The notes: generated by a model not told the origin, from the letters alone. Shown: positions 31,822 through 49,299, numbered from the stretch's first letter. The stretch is 64,000 bases of DNA from Piromyces finnis (GCA_002104945.1 MCFH01000017.1:620001-684000), one strand, 5' to 3'. Numbers and translations are program-made.

Positions 31822-31885
31822 GTGTTTTAATGTATTTTATTGCAAAAAACTTTATAATCTGTTTTAGAGAATAAAACTTTTACAT
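31822..31885 (+). repeat. LTR C 3'-end fragment
   Basis: TCGTGTTTTAATG...AAACTTTTACA matches the last 60 bases of LTR C (23236-23293). It may be the remnant of a second LTR bounding the decayed segment to the left. Confidence 0.5.
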
Positions 31886-32400
31886 AATTACTATATTATC
31901 AAACATTTTATATGGATATTCGTTTCATAATTACAAAAAATTTTAATAATACATTTACAATTTCCTTTATACATGTATGACTTATACTAATTAGTAATAC
32001 TTTATGATAAGATTATTTTAGTAATATACATTATAATTTTATTATTAAGTTTTAGTTGATTTTATACTCTTTCAAATTTAAAATATTTATCAGTATTTCT
32101 ATTATTATTTTTTGATATATATGTATATTAATAACTCATTTTCATTTTCATTAATTTATCACTACTGTGTTCAACTTAGTCTTTTTACTAGTTGACTTTT
32201 ATTTTCAATGTTTTCCTATTATAAAGATATAATAAATATTTTTTATAATAGGCGTATTATATATTTAGTTTTTTTTTTTAAAATGATTATTTTGTTATTT
32301 TTAATTAATAATAAAAAAAAAAGAAAGAAAAAAGTTTTGTTTTCACATTTTTAATTACTTTTAATTCTTTTCTTTTCAGAATTAGAAATATTAAATTCAT
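31886..32400. other. AT-rich spacer, no gene seen
   Basis: Only A/T-rich sequence and short T runs; no credible ORF or repeat boundary. Confidence 0.5.
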
Positions 32401-32405
32401 TATTA

Positions 32406-32600
32406 TCAATATGAATATGACTTTTCTATTTCATATGAATAATTACTTCTATTATAAATATAATAAATGTCACAAGTGTTATAAGCAAATATATATGCTT
32501 TTTTAGGAAAATTATCTAAATTTAAATATGTAGGCTTATATTTAGTACTAAATACATGTTTAACTAATAAAAATAAAATATTAATACACAGTAATTTCAT
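32406..32600 (-). CDS. Small putative secreted protein or fragment (64 aa)
   Basis: MKLLCINILFLLVKHVFS looks like a signal peptide, followed by a short Tyr/Asn-rich segment. It lies about 240 bp downstream of the cysteine-rich membrane protein on the same strand. In another frame the region continues for 20 or so more codons (KSHIHIDNNEFNISNSEKK), so it may be a frameshifted remnant. No family assignment. Confidence 0.3.
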   Translation of the reverse strand: MKLLCINILFLLVKHVFSTKYKPTYLNLDNFPKKAYIFAYNTCDIYYIYNRSNYSYEIEKSYSY

Positions 32601-32842
32601 ATTGAATAATATATATAATTAGGAATAAAATCATTTTATATTATCTATTTTTAATTAACTAATAATTTTAAAAAAGGTATTATAAATGTATTATAATAAA
32701 GTTATATAATATATATTATTAAATTATTTAAATATTTAATTTGTTAAATTGTATAATATATAAAAATATTTGTTTTTGCTTTATAAATTTTAAAAAATAT
32801 TATTATATTAATTATTATAATTTAAATATTGTAAAAAAATAA

Positions 32843-33611
32843 TTATTTTTTATTATTAACTTTATTATCCTTTTTGTAATATCTGCAACTTATTATACAA
32901 CAAAAGCAAATACAACAAAATATTAAAATAGGGATTATTACTGATATAATCTCAATTATTTTTAGATTTATTTTAAAATAATCACTTTCAGAAGGTGTAT
33001 AATCTCTACCACTATTACATTCTCCTCCATTATAAGTATTAAACGAACATTCTTCATTTTTTGTACAAGAGAAATAAGGAAAACGACCACAATGAGTATA
33101 ATGTTTAGGCCTTTGAGAAAAAAAGTTAGATTTTATATATAAAGTATCACAACGTTCAATATTAGCTTCATCATTAAATTCACAAATATTATTAACACAT
33201 TTATTTGAAAAACATTGATTATCTGTTTTACAACCAATGTAAACATGAACAGTTTCATTATTAATAGTTTCAATATAATTAAGATTAGATTTATTATAAA
33301 AATCCCCATAGTAACCTAATATATATCTATATATAGTACCATTATCATTATCAAATTCAACAAAATATTTACCTTGATATGGTTCATAAACAGTACACAA
33401 ATCATTTTTACAATAATATATACCTAGGTTCTTTATAACCTTCTTTTATTTCATTATCATTAGTATATTTTCGTTCCCATGCTCCTTTACGATTAATAAG
33501 TTCATCCGGAATATCAGTAGATTCAATAGTTATAGTACGAGCATATCCATTACAAAAAAATAATATAAAATATATATATGTAAATACCACAAAAAATATT
33601 ATACTTTTCAT
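32843..33611 (-). pseudogene. Cysteine-rich type I membrane protein, frameshifted
   Basis: The first part (33611 down to about 33420) starts with a signal peptide (MKSIIFFVVFTYIYFILFFC) and runs to KEPRY, then meets a stop. The rest (about 33420 to 32843) is open in a second frame with no ATG: LCTVYEPYQGKYFVEF, a cysteine cluster CKTDNQCFSNKCVNNIC, a second set of cysteines, a membrane span IIEIISVIIPILIFCCICFCC, and a basic tail RYYKKDNKVNNKK. A one-base change at about 33420 would join them. I see no good intron there. Secreted proteins with short Cys knots and a C-terminal membrane anchor would fit a surface role, but the function is unknown. It could be a live gene with a sequencing error. 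Confidence 0.6.
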
Positions 33612-35189
33612 TATATCTTATTTTAAAAAAATTATATAAAATAAATTCTGAAATATAGGTTTATTTGTATTATTTAAATATTTTAATTTGATATTTAATA
33701 ATGTAATTATAAATAGTTTTATTCTTTTAATATATCAAAAATTACTTTTCAACAAACATAAATATATTTCATGAACACGTTTTACAATTTCACTTTTAAA
33801 ATATTTTATATTCTTTAAGTTATAATAAAAAGAATTTTACTTTTTCAAGCTTTTTTTTAATAAAATTATAAAATTCTTTACAACCAATCATATTTTAATG
33901 AAAATGTTACACCGATATTTATTATTTTAATAAATAGAAAATTCTATAAATCAAAATCTAAATATTCCAATAATTATTTAACTATTTTAATATTAATAAT
34001 AATATCCAGTATAATGGCATAACCGTTTACTTTTCTTTACAACTTACAGTAAATAATAAAAATAGAATAAAATGATATTTTAATATTTTTATATCTTTAT
34101 AAATAATTATTATATAATATTTAAATAATAATAATTATTTTATTAGCATTTAAATATTAATCATTTATTTATTATATAATGAAATATATAATATTTCTTT
34201 TATTGAAACATTTTTAATTTTATATTCTATTTTTTTATTATTTTCTGTTATAGATTTAAATATTATCATAACAGATATTTCATTAATATTATTGTAGTAT
34301 ATTTTATAAATCAATTGTATTAAATAAAATAAAAATGTTAAATAGAAACTATGAACTGTTATATTTAATTAAGCTAAACTTTTATTTAATTCAAATGAAT
34401 GTAAATACAACATTTCTTTATTATATGAATAAACCATGAACCATGCTTAAGATAGATATAAAATATTATATTCAATTTTTATAAAAATTTGTAATTTCCA
34501 AGTTGAAGTATATTTCACTATTAAAAAAAACTTGAAATTTATAAAAGAATATTAATATTATTTTTAAATGAAATATTTATTAATAAATCAATATTACTTT
34601 CAAATAAAGTACTTTTATATATAATATTTATTAGAAAAAAGTACTGTTAAAAATTGTTATTATATTACTTTAATTAGTTAATTAGTAAATATTTTTTTTT
34701 ATTTTATAATAGTTACAATACATAATAATAATTTATTTTAATAATAATAATTGTATTATATTCTTTTAATAATTATAATATTTTAAATATATGTTTATTT
34801 ATATCTTTTCTTTATATAATATTATAATATAATAATTAAAAAATATCCACAATTATAAAATGATTTATATATATTATAATTTATATATTAATAAATATTT
34901 TTCATTTATATTTAATATAAAATTAATGGATATTATTCAATTAATCCGCCGTATTACAATGAAAAAGAATTATCTGATAAATATACAATAATGAATACTT
35001 TTCATTTTTTGAAGGAATAAGTATTATTCATTGTAATATTCTAGCTATACTATTAAATATAGTAATGATAATAAAAATGACTATCTGAATAATTTTTTAC
35101 TTATTAATACTTTGGAAAGAATATGTAATGAAAAAGTATTTTAAATATAATTTCGATTTAAAAACAAAACAAAAACAAATTTTTATGTA
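33612..35189. other. AT-rich region, no confident gene
   Basis: Very A/T-rich with poly-T/A runs. Around 34930-35170 some short coding-like pieces precede the ORF at 35190, but with stops in all frames. Confidence 0.45.
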
Positions 35190-35681
35190 TCTATAAATTT
35201 ACCTTCTTATACACTTATAAATATTTATAATAAATTAATAAAGTTAGATTTATCAAGTACTTGTCAATATGTAACTGCTTTTATTAAAAGAATAAATTAT
35301 TATCATCACTTTAGTAAAAGTTGTATTGAAGCATATAGCTATAATCAGGAGTTAATTACAGAATATAAAAATAAAGATGTTGAGGATTCAGATAATTTTA
35401 TAATTATTAAATGTTGTCATGATAGTATAAAAATCACTAAAAATAAAATTACATTTTATGAAAGAGATACCTATGATAATATTATTTGTAAATTATTACC
35501 ATGTTTAAATTATTCAAGTAACCAAATACTAATTAGAGTTACACCATGTATTATTTCTTTTACCTATCCAATAGCTATAAATTTCCAATTATTTGATTTA
35601 ATATTGTATGAAAATGCTTTATATCATTATATACATACCAATGAAAATAAAAGCATAATAAAAGAAATCAAGAAAAAATAA
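35190..35681 (+). pseudogene. Open frame without ATG, unknown protein (about 163 codons)
   Basis: A frame open from about 35190 to TAA at 35679 reads SINLPSYTLINIYNKLIKLD, then a segment with several Cys (CCHDSIKITKNKITFYERD, LLPCLNYSSNQILIRVTPC) and ends IIKEIKKK. There is no start codon near its beginning and the sequence upstream is broken. It is either the last exon of a gene or a relic. No family recognised. Confidence 0.4.
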
Positions 35682-35772
35682 TATATATAATGAATATCTT
35701 TAATCAGTCATTAAGTATAAAGCTTTATAATCAATATAAACAATTTACAGAAACTATTCAATAGATAATAAC

Positions 35773-35985
35773 ATGAACATATATCCATATTGTATTTTTG
35801 ATTATGTCTACAATTTTAATTCTTCTTTTTTCTTTTTAATAATAATGTTAAATACTTCTAAATCAAATACACTTCCTAATTGTAGGTATGAATATGTAGT
35901 AAGTTTAGAAAAGAATTTGTTCAATTTTAATGATGTTCTTGTACAGGCTATATTTTCTATGTATAAAAAGAATTCTGTTTCATAG
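35773..35985 (+). pseudogene. Short ORF, probable relic (70 aa)
   Basis: It encodes a Phe/Asn/Tyr-rich stretch ending NDVLVQAIFSMYKKNSVS. It sits 90 bp after the previous frame and could be a further fragment of the same decayed locus. Nothing identifies it. Confidence 0.25.
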
Positions 35986-36630
35986 AAAAGATTGAAATAA
36001 ATAAATGTAATTTGAAAAGTTTACATTTATATATTTATTGATATATTTTGTGTTATTAATTTTATTTATTTAAATAATTATTTTTATAATTACTTGGTAT
36101 TTGGTTTTATTATTATTTTATTAACAATTTATATGATAAATGAACTTTAACGAAATTAAATATAATATTAATTCATTATGATATAATAAATATATAATAT
36201 TAGTTTTAGTAATGTATAATTAATTTCATAAATATATTATATATTATATAGATGAACAGATAAATAGATAGATAGATAACTTTAATATCATTTAGTTTAT
36301 ATAAACTATTAATAAATTAATTATACTTAATTATTATGTATATATTAATTACTAAGTCATATTTTAGTATAAAAGCATAAAATATGTATTAAAAAATTTT
36401 AAAGATTTTTCTTTAGGAAAGAAATCTCTATATAATTATATTTAAAATATATTTTTAAAATATTAATAAGTTTTTAAAAAGTATTAAATACTAAAAAATT
36501 ATTTATTGTAATTATTTTATTTTTATAATTATTCCTATATTTTGTAAATTTATAAATCATTCATAATTTTATAATAAAATAAATAATAAAATGATAATCT
36601 GTTTATTATAATAATAATACTTTATAACAA
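35986..36630. other. AT-rich spacer
   Basis: No ORF. It includes a short GATA-type repeat near 36260. Confidence 0.5.
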
Positions 36631-36631
36631 A

Positions 36632-37796
36632 ATGGATTGTAGTGTAATTCATTTGTATTTTAAATCAAAAAATTATGATACTTTATTAAAGAAGAAAATA
36701 ACAAGTCAAATGGAATACAGGATATTGAATGATGTAGTTTTAAATGTTGTGTACACTTTGTTCTTATTTTTGTCGTCATTCTATATTTAATTTAAAATTC
36801 ATCCAAAAACTATTTTTGAATCTATAAAAAAATATTTAGAAGACACTAATAATATATTGTTTACATGGGAATCATCTATAAATCTTGAAGATCTTTACAT
36901 TTAATTTATTCAACCAGTTTCAAAGATTCTTGATTGGTTTGATGAACATAATATTGATTATATAGTTGATTCAGATATGTTGTGTGTTTTTAAACCAGAA
37001 ATTAATGAACAAAATAATGATTATGAAAAAATAGGATAAAGATGATTACAATGATGATAATAAATATGATACAGATGATTATGATGATGATAATAATACT
37101 GATTATGCTAATATTAATAATACCATTAATGATGATAATAATGGTAATGATTGTAGTTTCTTAATAGATTATTTTAATGAACAGAACTTTGAAGAATAAG
37201 AATTTGATAAACATTACCTTCTTAATAGTGGTTTTATTAATTTAGATAATGAAGATGTTAACAAGATATTAAATAATGTTGTATTATCAGGAGCTAAAGG
37301 TATTGTTCAAGCTACATTGAAAGCTAAAGGTAATGAATATTTTATATAGAAGTTATAAGATTAGAATTAGACGATCTTTTTGAAAAGGAATACATCGATA
37401 AGGAAAGGTCTATGTATTTGGTTTATGCTAATTCAATGACTATTGATTTTGAATTACGTAAAAAGAATATTTTAAAGCAGTTAACAAAAAATTATGAATG
37501 CAGATATTCATCTATATAATATGCAATATATAGAATTACTAACTAATTTCATGTGTCGTGATAATACAATTACACCTATGTCTTGTTTTGGAATGAAAAA
37601 TGGTAATTATTCTTTTATTTCTCGATTATCTTTTGAAGATCCGTTTAGGATAATTCAAGATGTCTTTTATGGTGTTAGAGATGATTTAATATCTATATCT
37701 TCAAAGTTGATTACAGGAATATACAATGATGAAGAAGATGAAAAGAATGAAAATTCTGTAAATACTAAAAATATTGAAAATACTGAAAATATTTAA
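36632..37796 (+). pseudogene. RNA polymerase largest-subunit C-terminal fragment (Pol I RPA190-like), decayed
   Basis: The clearest part is 37345-37796 in two frames. ELDDLFEKEYIDKERSMYL is followed by ANSMTIDFELRKKN, then YIELLTNFMCRDNTITPMSC, then RLSFEDPFRIIQDVF, then DDLISISSKLITG. This order follows the cleft/C-terminal region of eukaryotic RNA polymerase largest subunits, where a conserved SFETT-type motif precedes a DDL..PSA..V.G stretch. A strongly acidic Asp/Asn insert (about 37040-37150) upstream would suit the Pol I subunit. There are several in-frame TAA stops (for example 36787, 36901) and frame changes. The upstream part from MDCSVIHLYF (36632) is less certain. It is probably an old partial duplicate; the active gene is not in this window. 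Pol III or a viral-type subunit is the alternative. Confidence 0.55.
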
Positions 37797-37994
37797 TTAT
37801 ATAAAATTTTATATTTAATTAAAGTTTCAAAAAAAAAATTAAAATTTAATTATGTAGAATAAATTTTATTTTCCTTTTCATTTTATATTATTCACCTTTT
37901 TTTTTCTTGATATATTTTTGCGTATATATATAAAATTCATTGATTAGTTAGTTATGATATATTATATTATTTAATCAAAGCAACCATTGTTAAT

Positions 37995-39881
37995 ATGTCA
38001 ATACCGTTACCAGTAGCAGGAGGAAAAATTTCATTTTCAGATTGGCCAAAGAATAACCAAGATAATGAACAAAGACTAAGCAATAAAGAAAAAGTATTTA
38101 GTAGAATAAGTAATAAATATCAACCTTTTAAAAATAATTCAGAAAAAAATCATATTCAGGATCCTTTTAATATAGAAGAGGAAAATGTTGATAAAAGTAA
38201 TGAGTATGTTTCATCTTTTCTTTCAAAACTTCCAATACATAAAAATCAATCTCCAAAAAAGAATAAATCTAATAATGTGAATGGTATTTCATATGGAGAA
38301 TCATATTATAAAGGTGTTGATGGAAATTTATTATATGATGGACCACCTCATGTTACTTTAGATGAGTTAAGTTCCAGCCCTGAAAAACAACCTTTTTCAT
38401 CAAAATTGAAAACCATGTCTTTTTTACCAAATTTTAGTAACCAAGATAATAATTTGTTAAATTCTCCTATAAATAACAATAATTTGTATAACAATAATAA
38501 CAACAATGATAATAAAATAAATAGTCTTTTTGGAAATAAAATTCAATCTCAAATTAATAACAATAGTAATAGTATTAACAATAATAGCAATAATAATTCA
38601 ATATTTAATTCAACACCTTTAAATATTAACAAAAATCCCTTATATTCTTCACCTAATAGAAACCATATAGTAAATCCAGCAATAAGTAATGATATAAATA
38701 AAAATTTAAATTCAATAGTTATTTACGGTTACCCTACCTTTTTAGAAAATGACATTTTAAATCATTTTAAATCATATGGTGAAATTTCATCGTATGAATC
38801 ACTAAATGAAAATAATTGGATCATAATTACCTATAGAAATAGTTATAGTACAAAAAATGCAATGCAAAAAAATAAAAATCCATTTTTTTTTAAGAATAAT
38901 ATAATGGGAATTATGACCCATTATGATTATACACAGTTATTAAAATCTAATCAATATAATATTTCAAATAATTCAACAAATTCTATTTTCCAGAGTAATT
39001 CCACATTAGCTTTTCAAAGTACCAATCCTGTTCATAACAATAGCACTATTAATAATATAAATTCCAATTCAATATTTAATACTACTAATAATTCTATGTC
39101 CTTATGGAATAATAAAGCAATGAGTAGTACTTTAAATTTTACACCTTCTGAGAAAGAAAATAGTTTTAGTAACTCAATTGGTAACATTAATAATGAATCA
39201 AATATGAATGTAGATAATGATATTAGTATGAACAATCATTTTTCTAATTTAAGTACCAATTCTATTAATAGCACATTTAAAGTACATAATAGTAGTAATA
39301 ATTTATTTAAGAAGAATACCGTATTATTAAATCCACAAGAATCTATAAAAAAGAATAGTCAATTATCAAATGAATTATTAAATAGTAATAGTAATTCAAG
39401 TAATACCCATATTAATAATTTTGATATAAACCCAAAACCTAGCATATTTAGTAATAGTAACAATAATAATAACATTGGGAAACCACTTTTAAATAGTTCA
39501 TTTTCTCCTGGACGTAATACTACTGACAATAATGTAGCATCTAGTAGCACAAAACCAAAAGTATCTTTTGCTATGAATATAAATGATGAGACCATCCAAA
39601 ATAAAACTGTTTATAATAAAAATAATCCATTTATTAATTTGTTAAATGAAGAAAACAATGCTAAGATGAATGAAGAGAAAACAACGAATTTTAATAAACG
39701 ATCATCATTTTTCCACAACTCTCATCATTCTTCGTCATCATTAAATGAAGCTTCTTCATCAATTACAATTCCGAAAATCGGGTCTAACAAAATATCAAAG
39801 CCAAAACCTTCATCATCAATTGTTAAAGATAATAATCCAGGATTATTAGGAAAAATGGTAGAACTTGTATTTGGATGGTAG
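37995..39881 (+). CDS. Nup35/Nup53-type nucleoporin (628 aa)
   Basis: A structural component of the nuclear pore inner ring. The single intronless ORF is Asn/Ser-rich and mostly disordered, with one folded segment at about residues 236-316. This begins NSIVIYGYPTFLENDILNHF and contains YGEISSYES and NNWIIITYRNSYSTKNAMQK, the RRM-like Nup35 (MPPN) domain known to dimerise. The last 14 residues, GLLGKMVELVFGW, match the C-terminal amphipathic membrane-binding helix of Nup53/Nup35, which ends in a conserved FGW. The N-terminus contains PFNIEEE- and FLSKLP-type linear motifs. The ATG at 37995 is the first in frame. The family is 300-530 aa elsewhere, so this protein is lengthened by Asn runs, as is common in AT-rich genomes. 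No paralogue is visible in the window. Confidence 0.9.
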   Translation: MSIPLPVAGGKISFSDWPKNNQDNEQRLSNKEKVFSRISNKYQPFKNNSEKNHIQDPFNIEEENVDKSNEYVSSFLSKLPIHKNQSPKKNKSNNVNGISYGESYYKGVDGNLLYDGPPHVTLDELSSSPEKQPFSSKLKTMSFLPNFSNQDNNLLNSPINNNNLYNNNNNNDNKINSLFGNKIQSQINNNSNSINNNSNNNSIFNSTPLNINKNPLYSSPNRNHIVNPAISNDINKNLNSIVIYGYPTFLENDILNHFKSYGEISSYESLNENNWIIITYRNSYSTKNAMQKNKNPFFFKNNIMGIMTHYDYTQLLKSNQYNISNNSTNSIFQSNSTLAFQSTNPVHNNSTINNINSNSIFNTTNNSMSLWNNKAMSSTLNFTPSEKENSFSNSIGNINNESNMNVDNDISMNNHFSNLSTNSINSTFKVHNSSNNLFKKNTVLLNPQESIKKNSQLSNELLNSNSNSSNTHINNFDINPKPSIFSNSNNNNNIGKPLLNSSFSPGRNTTDNNVASSSTKPKVSFAMNINDETIQNKTVYNKNNPFINLLNEENNAKMNEEKTTNFNKRSSFFHNSHHSSSSLNEASSSITIPKIGSNKISKPKPSSSIVKDNNPGLLGKMVELVFGW

Positions 39882-39973
39882 GATGTAGAATGATGAAATA
39901 AAAAGGAATAATATCTTTTCAAGTAATAATTTTATATTATTTAATATAAGCTTTATTTGATTGTCAGAATTTA

Positions 39974-40040
<67 letters not shown>

Positions 40041-41533
40041 TACCTACCAGTAGAATAAAGATAATTTCTTTTTTTGTTGCTTTATATTTATATATATATA
40101 TTAATAGACATACTATTTAATATGAATATTTTAAATAGTTTAATGAATAGAATATACTATATAATATCATGTATTTAATTTTTTTTTTTAAAAAAAAATA
40201 TGCATTTAATCTATACATCATTTTATACATTATAATTTAATTTTTATAAATATTCTCTTAACTTATTAACCCATTAATATATCTATTATTATTATTTTAA
40301 AATGAAAAAGACACATAATTAAGCAAACTAATAATAAATAATAATAATAAATAATAATAAGAAGAATAAAAATTCAACGATGACCAAGTCTTTCTCTATC
40401 TTTTTTAATATTTCCATCCTTTAATATTAATACCTTTTGAAATTTTTTTTATATTATTTAAAGTTTAACACCATTTACTATGTTTTAATTTATTATTTAA
40501 TATAAAAAATATAAAAAATTTTTAAATGGGGAAAAGTGTTGGTGAGAATTTTAAAAAGCTCAACATTTTAAAAAAAAAAAAAAAGGTTTTTTAGTATAAT
40601 TGTAATATGAAAAAATAATAATAATAAAAGAACAAAATCAAAATACCGAATAAAATTATTTTAAGTGTATGTGTAATATTATCATTTTCTATTTTTTTTT
40701 TTTTTTTATAAATTTTTAAACATGAAAATAAAATATGGAATTATTTAAAGAAAGATAGTATAATAAAAATTTTTGGATAATTTCATTTTATCTCTTTAGA
40801 AATTACTTTTCCATCTTTATATTTAAAGCTATTGTATTTGTGTATATATATTTCTAAATAGCAATACTGTATATAATATAATTAACTATTTTATATATAT
40901 ATATATATTTCATTAGCCTCACAATTTTGTAAATAATAATTAATAATAAACTTTTTATTTTTAACAAACAAAAAAGAAAGAAAGAAAAGAAGAAAAAAAA
41001 GTTGACATAAATCATATCAAACAAACAATATTTAATATTCTTTTAAATTATCATTAAATTTGTTTTTTTTTTTTTTTAAAAAAAAAGAAGAGATAAAATA
41101 ATAATAATAATAATATCAATAATAATAATAATAATAATAATAAAATAAAAACCAAAATAAATTTCAAATTCCTTTCACCAACATATAACTCCTTCCCAAC
41201 TTCTTCAATAACATTATTAATACTAATAAGAGTAATATCGAAATGAATTCAATATTGGAAACGCATCCAACCATAAATTGTAAATATATAATTAATATTA
41301 TAAATTGAACTCTAAAAGTTAAAAAAAGTTTTATATAAAATTTTAATTGAAAAAAAAAAAATAAAATTCAATAGTAATTATAATAATCTCCATTTTATTT
41401 ATTAACAATACTTCAAAAACATATATATAAATATCGACATTTAAAATCAAGGGGAGGCTCTACATGATAAATTTTATAGGTAAATGTTAAAATTCATTTT
41501 AACATCAACGTCATAATTTAATAATGAAATACC

Positions 41534-41564
<31 letters not shown>

Positions 41565-41653
41565 AATTAAATTGTTCATTATATTTGCAATATAACTGCT
41601 TATACTTGCATAATTTTATAATATGGAATATTAGGAAAGAAGAATTTTATACA
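39882..41653. other. Intergenic region between NUP53-like gene and VPS16
   Basis: AT-rich with (AAT)n at 39973-40039, several T-run/A-run junctions and (AAT)n again near 41098-41150. A possible VPS16 first exon is at 41243-41279 (see findings). No other gene seen. Confidence 0.5.
39973..40039. repeat. (AAT)n microsatellite
   Basis: About 22 uninterrupted units. Confidence 0.95.
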
Positions 41654-46888
<5,235 letters not shown>

Positions 46889-47578
46889 AAAAACGAAATA
46901 AAAAATCAAAATAAAAACTTTAAAAATAAATAAAAAATTAAAAATAAAAAAGTTAAAAAAATAATGAACAAAATAAATAATAAAATTATCCTTGTGTTTT
47001 GAAAGCTTTTTTTTTTTTAAATCATTCCTCAAAGTGTCTATTATTATTACCACTATCTTTTTTTAAATATTTTTTTCTTTAAAAAAAAAAAAGAATTACC
47101 AACAGAATTAAAATATTACTTTACATCAAGGACAATCAACTCTTTATAGAAAATGGAAAAAAAAAAAAAAAAAAAAAAATAGTATTAATATTATCAAATA
47201 GCATTAATATTATCTATTATTCATTTATAAATTATAAATTTATTTATGACATTAATTCCTTTTTTTTTTTTTTTTTTGTTTTTTTTTGTTTTATATATAT
47301 ATATACTTTTAGTAATATATAAAATTAAAAATTATAAATATAACATAATATTACTAAGAAAAAATAAAACTAAATATATTATTTTAAGGGAAAAAAAAAA
47401 AAAAAAAGAAACAAAAATAATTAAATATCGAATTTCAAATTATTTCAATTATTTTTTTTTTTTAAACTTTCTTCTTTTATATTATTTTGATTTTCGTTTT
47501 TCAATGTTGATTGAACGTATAAAATAAAAAAAGTCTATGGGTGTTATATGTACTATAATGTAATATACACTTATGAAA
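46889..47578. other. Convergent intergenic region
   Basis: 3' flanks of VPS16 (+) and the SH3 gene (-). T runs and A runs only; ORFs here are low-complexity. Confidence 0.6.
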
Positions 47579-49299
47579 TTACATATCATAACGTTGATTT
47601 GGACTTCTTTGATAATTATTATTTATATAGTTATTATCATTAGATGGTCTTCTATAATATTTATTTGCTGGACTTTTTGGTGATGGAGAACCTCTTTGAC
47701 CACCATCTATAAGTATTTTTTTTTAAAAAAAAAAAGTTAATTTATCGTTTTCAATTTATTTTTAATTCTACGCTGTATTTTATTTTAATGTAAAATTAAA
47801 ATTTATAAAAAAAAAAAAGATTTTTTAAAAACTTACTTCTTGAAGAGTTACTATTATTTCTAATATTTACACCTCTTTGACCTTGACTACGAATTTGAGG
47901 ACTATTAGTATATGAATTAGTGGAAGCACCAGAATTTGAATGTAATAAAGGTTTTGTTGAATAAGCTGAGCTTACACTAGAAGAATCAGAATATAATGCG
48001 TTTTGTGGTTTTTGTGGTTTTTCTACAACCATCAACTTATTCTTTGGTATATAACCTTCTTTTCCAGTATCAATATTATAGCAAAGTGACCATCCATCTT
48101 CAAATGATTTTATCATTTTTACTAAATTACCAATATCTACAACTAATTCATCATTTCTTTGTGGTGTAAATTTACGTACAATTCTAAAGGTTTTGAATTT
48201 TTCATATTCATCTGGAATATTTGATTTAAATGAAGGTGATTTTGGAATTTGGTTATTATTCATATTCTTTTCTAACATTTTTGAATAACTTTGTTGTTCT
48301 TCAAATGTAATTGAGTTGATACGTTTTGGTTCTGCTGGAGCAGATAAGAAATCTGAATTATTGTTCTTATTATTATAAGAATCTTCTTCATCGATACCTT
48401 TAGCATTCCAATTATTGTAATTTGTTAGAGGAGTTGTTTTCATTGAAGAATTAGAACCAAATGGATCATTATTAATTAATCTATCCTTTGAATCACTGTT
48501 ACTTAATCCCATGAATGGTTCTGAAATATTTTTCATTTCCTTGTCATTTGAGAATCTCTTATAGTCATTGTCATCATCATCACCTCTTCTTGAGAAGACG
48601 ACAAGACCAATAATACCTAAAATAATAATAAGAGCACCAGATCCTATACCAATGATAACCCATTTATTTCCGAAAAAACTTGGACCTCCTAATTTATATA
48701 ATTTAACAATAAAACAATTATTATATATATATATACATATACATTCATTTAATATTATATTTTTTCACATGAAAAATAAAGATTTTTATAACAATTTTAA
48801 TTATTATTTTAAATACATTTTTAAACTATTGTTCTATTATTGTTCTTTTTTTAATACTACTATATATTTTATGATAATTACCTTCAGAATTATTTTTAGT
48901 TTCAAAAGTGTATTTTGCTAATGGAGCTTGTTTTCCATTATAATAATTTATTAAATCATCAGGACTAGTTTTTATTACTTCTTTATCGTATTTTTGAGTG
49001 TCAGGTAAAGTACATTTACCACCAGGGTAACGTACCTTTTGTACTACATATGTACCTTGTAATATACTTAGTGGCGCTGCTGCTGAAGGATAAATTAATT
49101 GACCAGAAGCATCTTGTACTGTAATAACTATTTTGGTACAATCTTCAGCTAATGCAATTTTTTTACCCTTTAAATCTTGACTTGGATTGAAATAGTATAC
49201 TTTTCCAGTTTCATCAAAGTCTTTTTTATACACATTTGTATCTGCATATATTTTACTTATGATAGTTGCTAATATCCAAACTAAATATAAACACTTCAT
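47579..49299 (-). CDS. Single-pass membrane protein with cytoplasmic SH3 domain (465 aa, 3 exons)
   Basis: Exons on the minus strand: 49299-48882, 48688-47837, 47706-47579, all GT-AG, total 1398 nt. The N-terminus is a signal peptide (MKCLYLVWILATIISKIYA). A 120-residue extracellular domain follows with a pair of Cys (EDCTKIVITV, GGKCTLPD) and no repeats. A transmembrane helix WVIIGIGSGALIIILGIIGL lies at about 148-170 with stop-transfer RRGDDDD. After a Ser/Asn-rich linker an SH3 domain spans about 301-361: FRIVRKFTPQRNDELVVDIG, FEDGWSLCYN, EGYIPKNKLMVV, with the ALYDY-like, Trp and PxxY-type positions recognisable. The tail is Ser/Arg/Asn-rich. The architecture suggests a cell-surface sensor or a linker to Pro-rich partners at the cortex, as for Fus1- or Sho1-type fungal proteins, but Sho1 has four membrane spans, so this is not an orthologue. 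No specific name can be given. Confidence 0.85.

Noticed and set aside
36787-37201. Stops in the RNA polymerase relic as reassigned TAA
   Set aside because: Intact genes in the window use TAA as a terminator, and the relic also shows frame changes.
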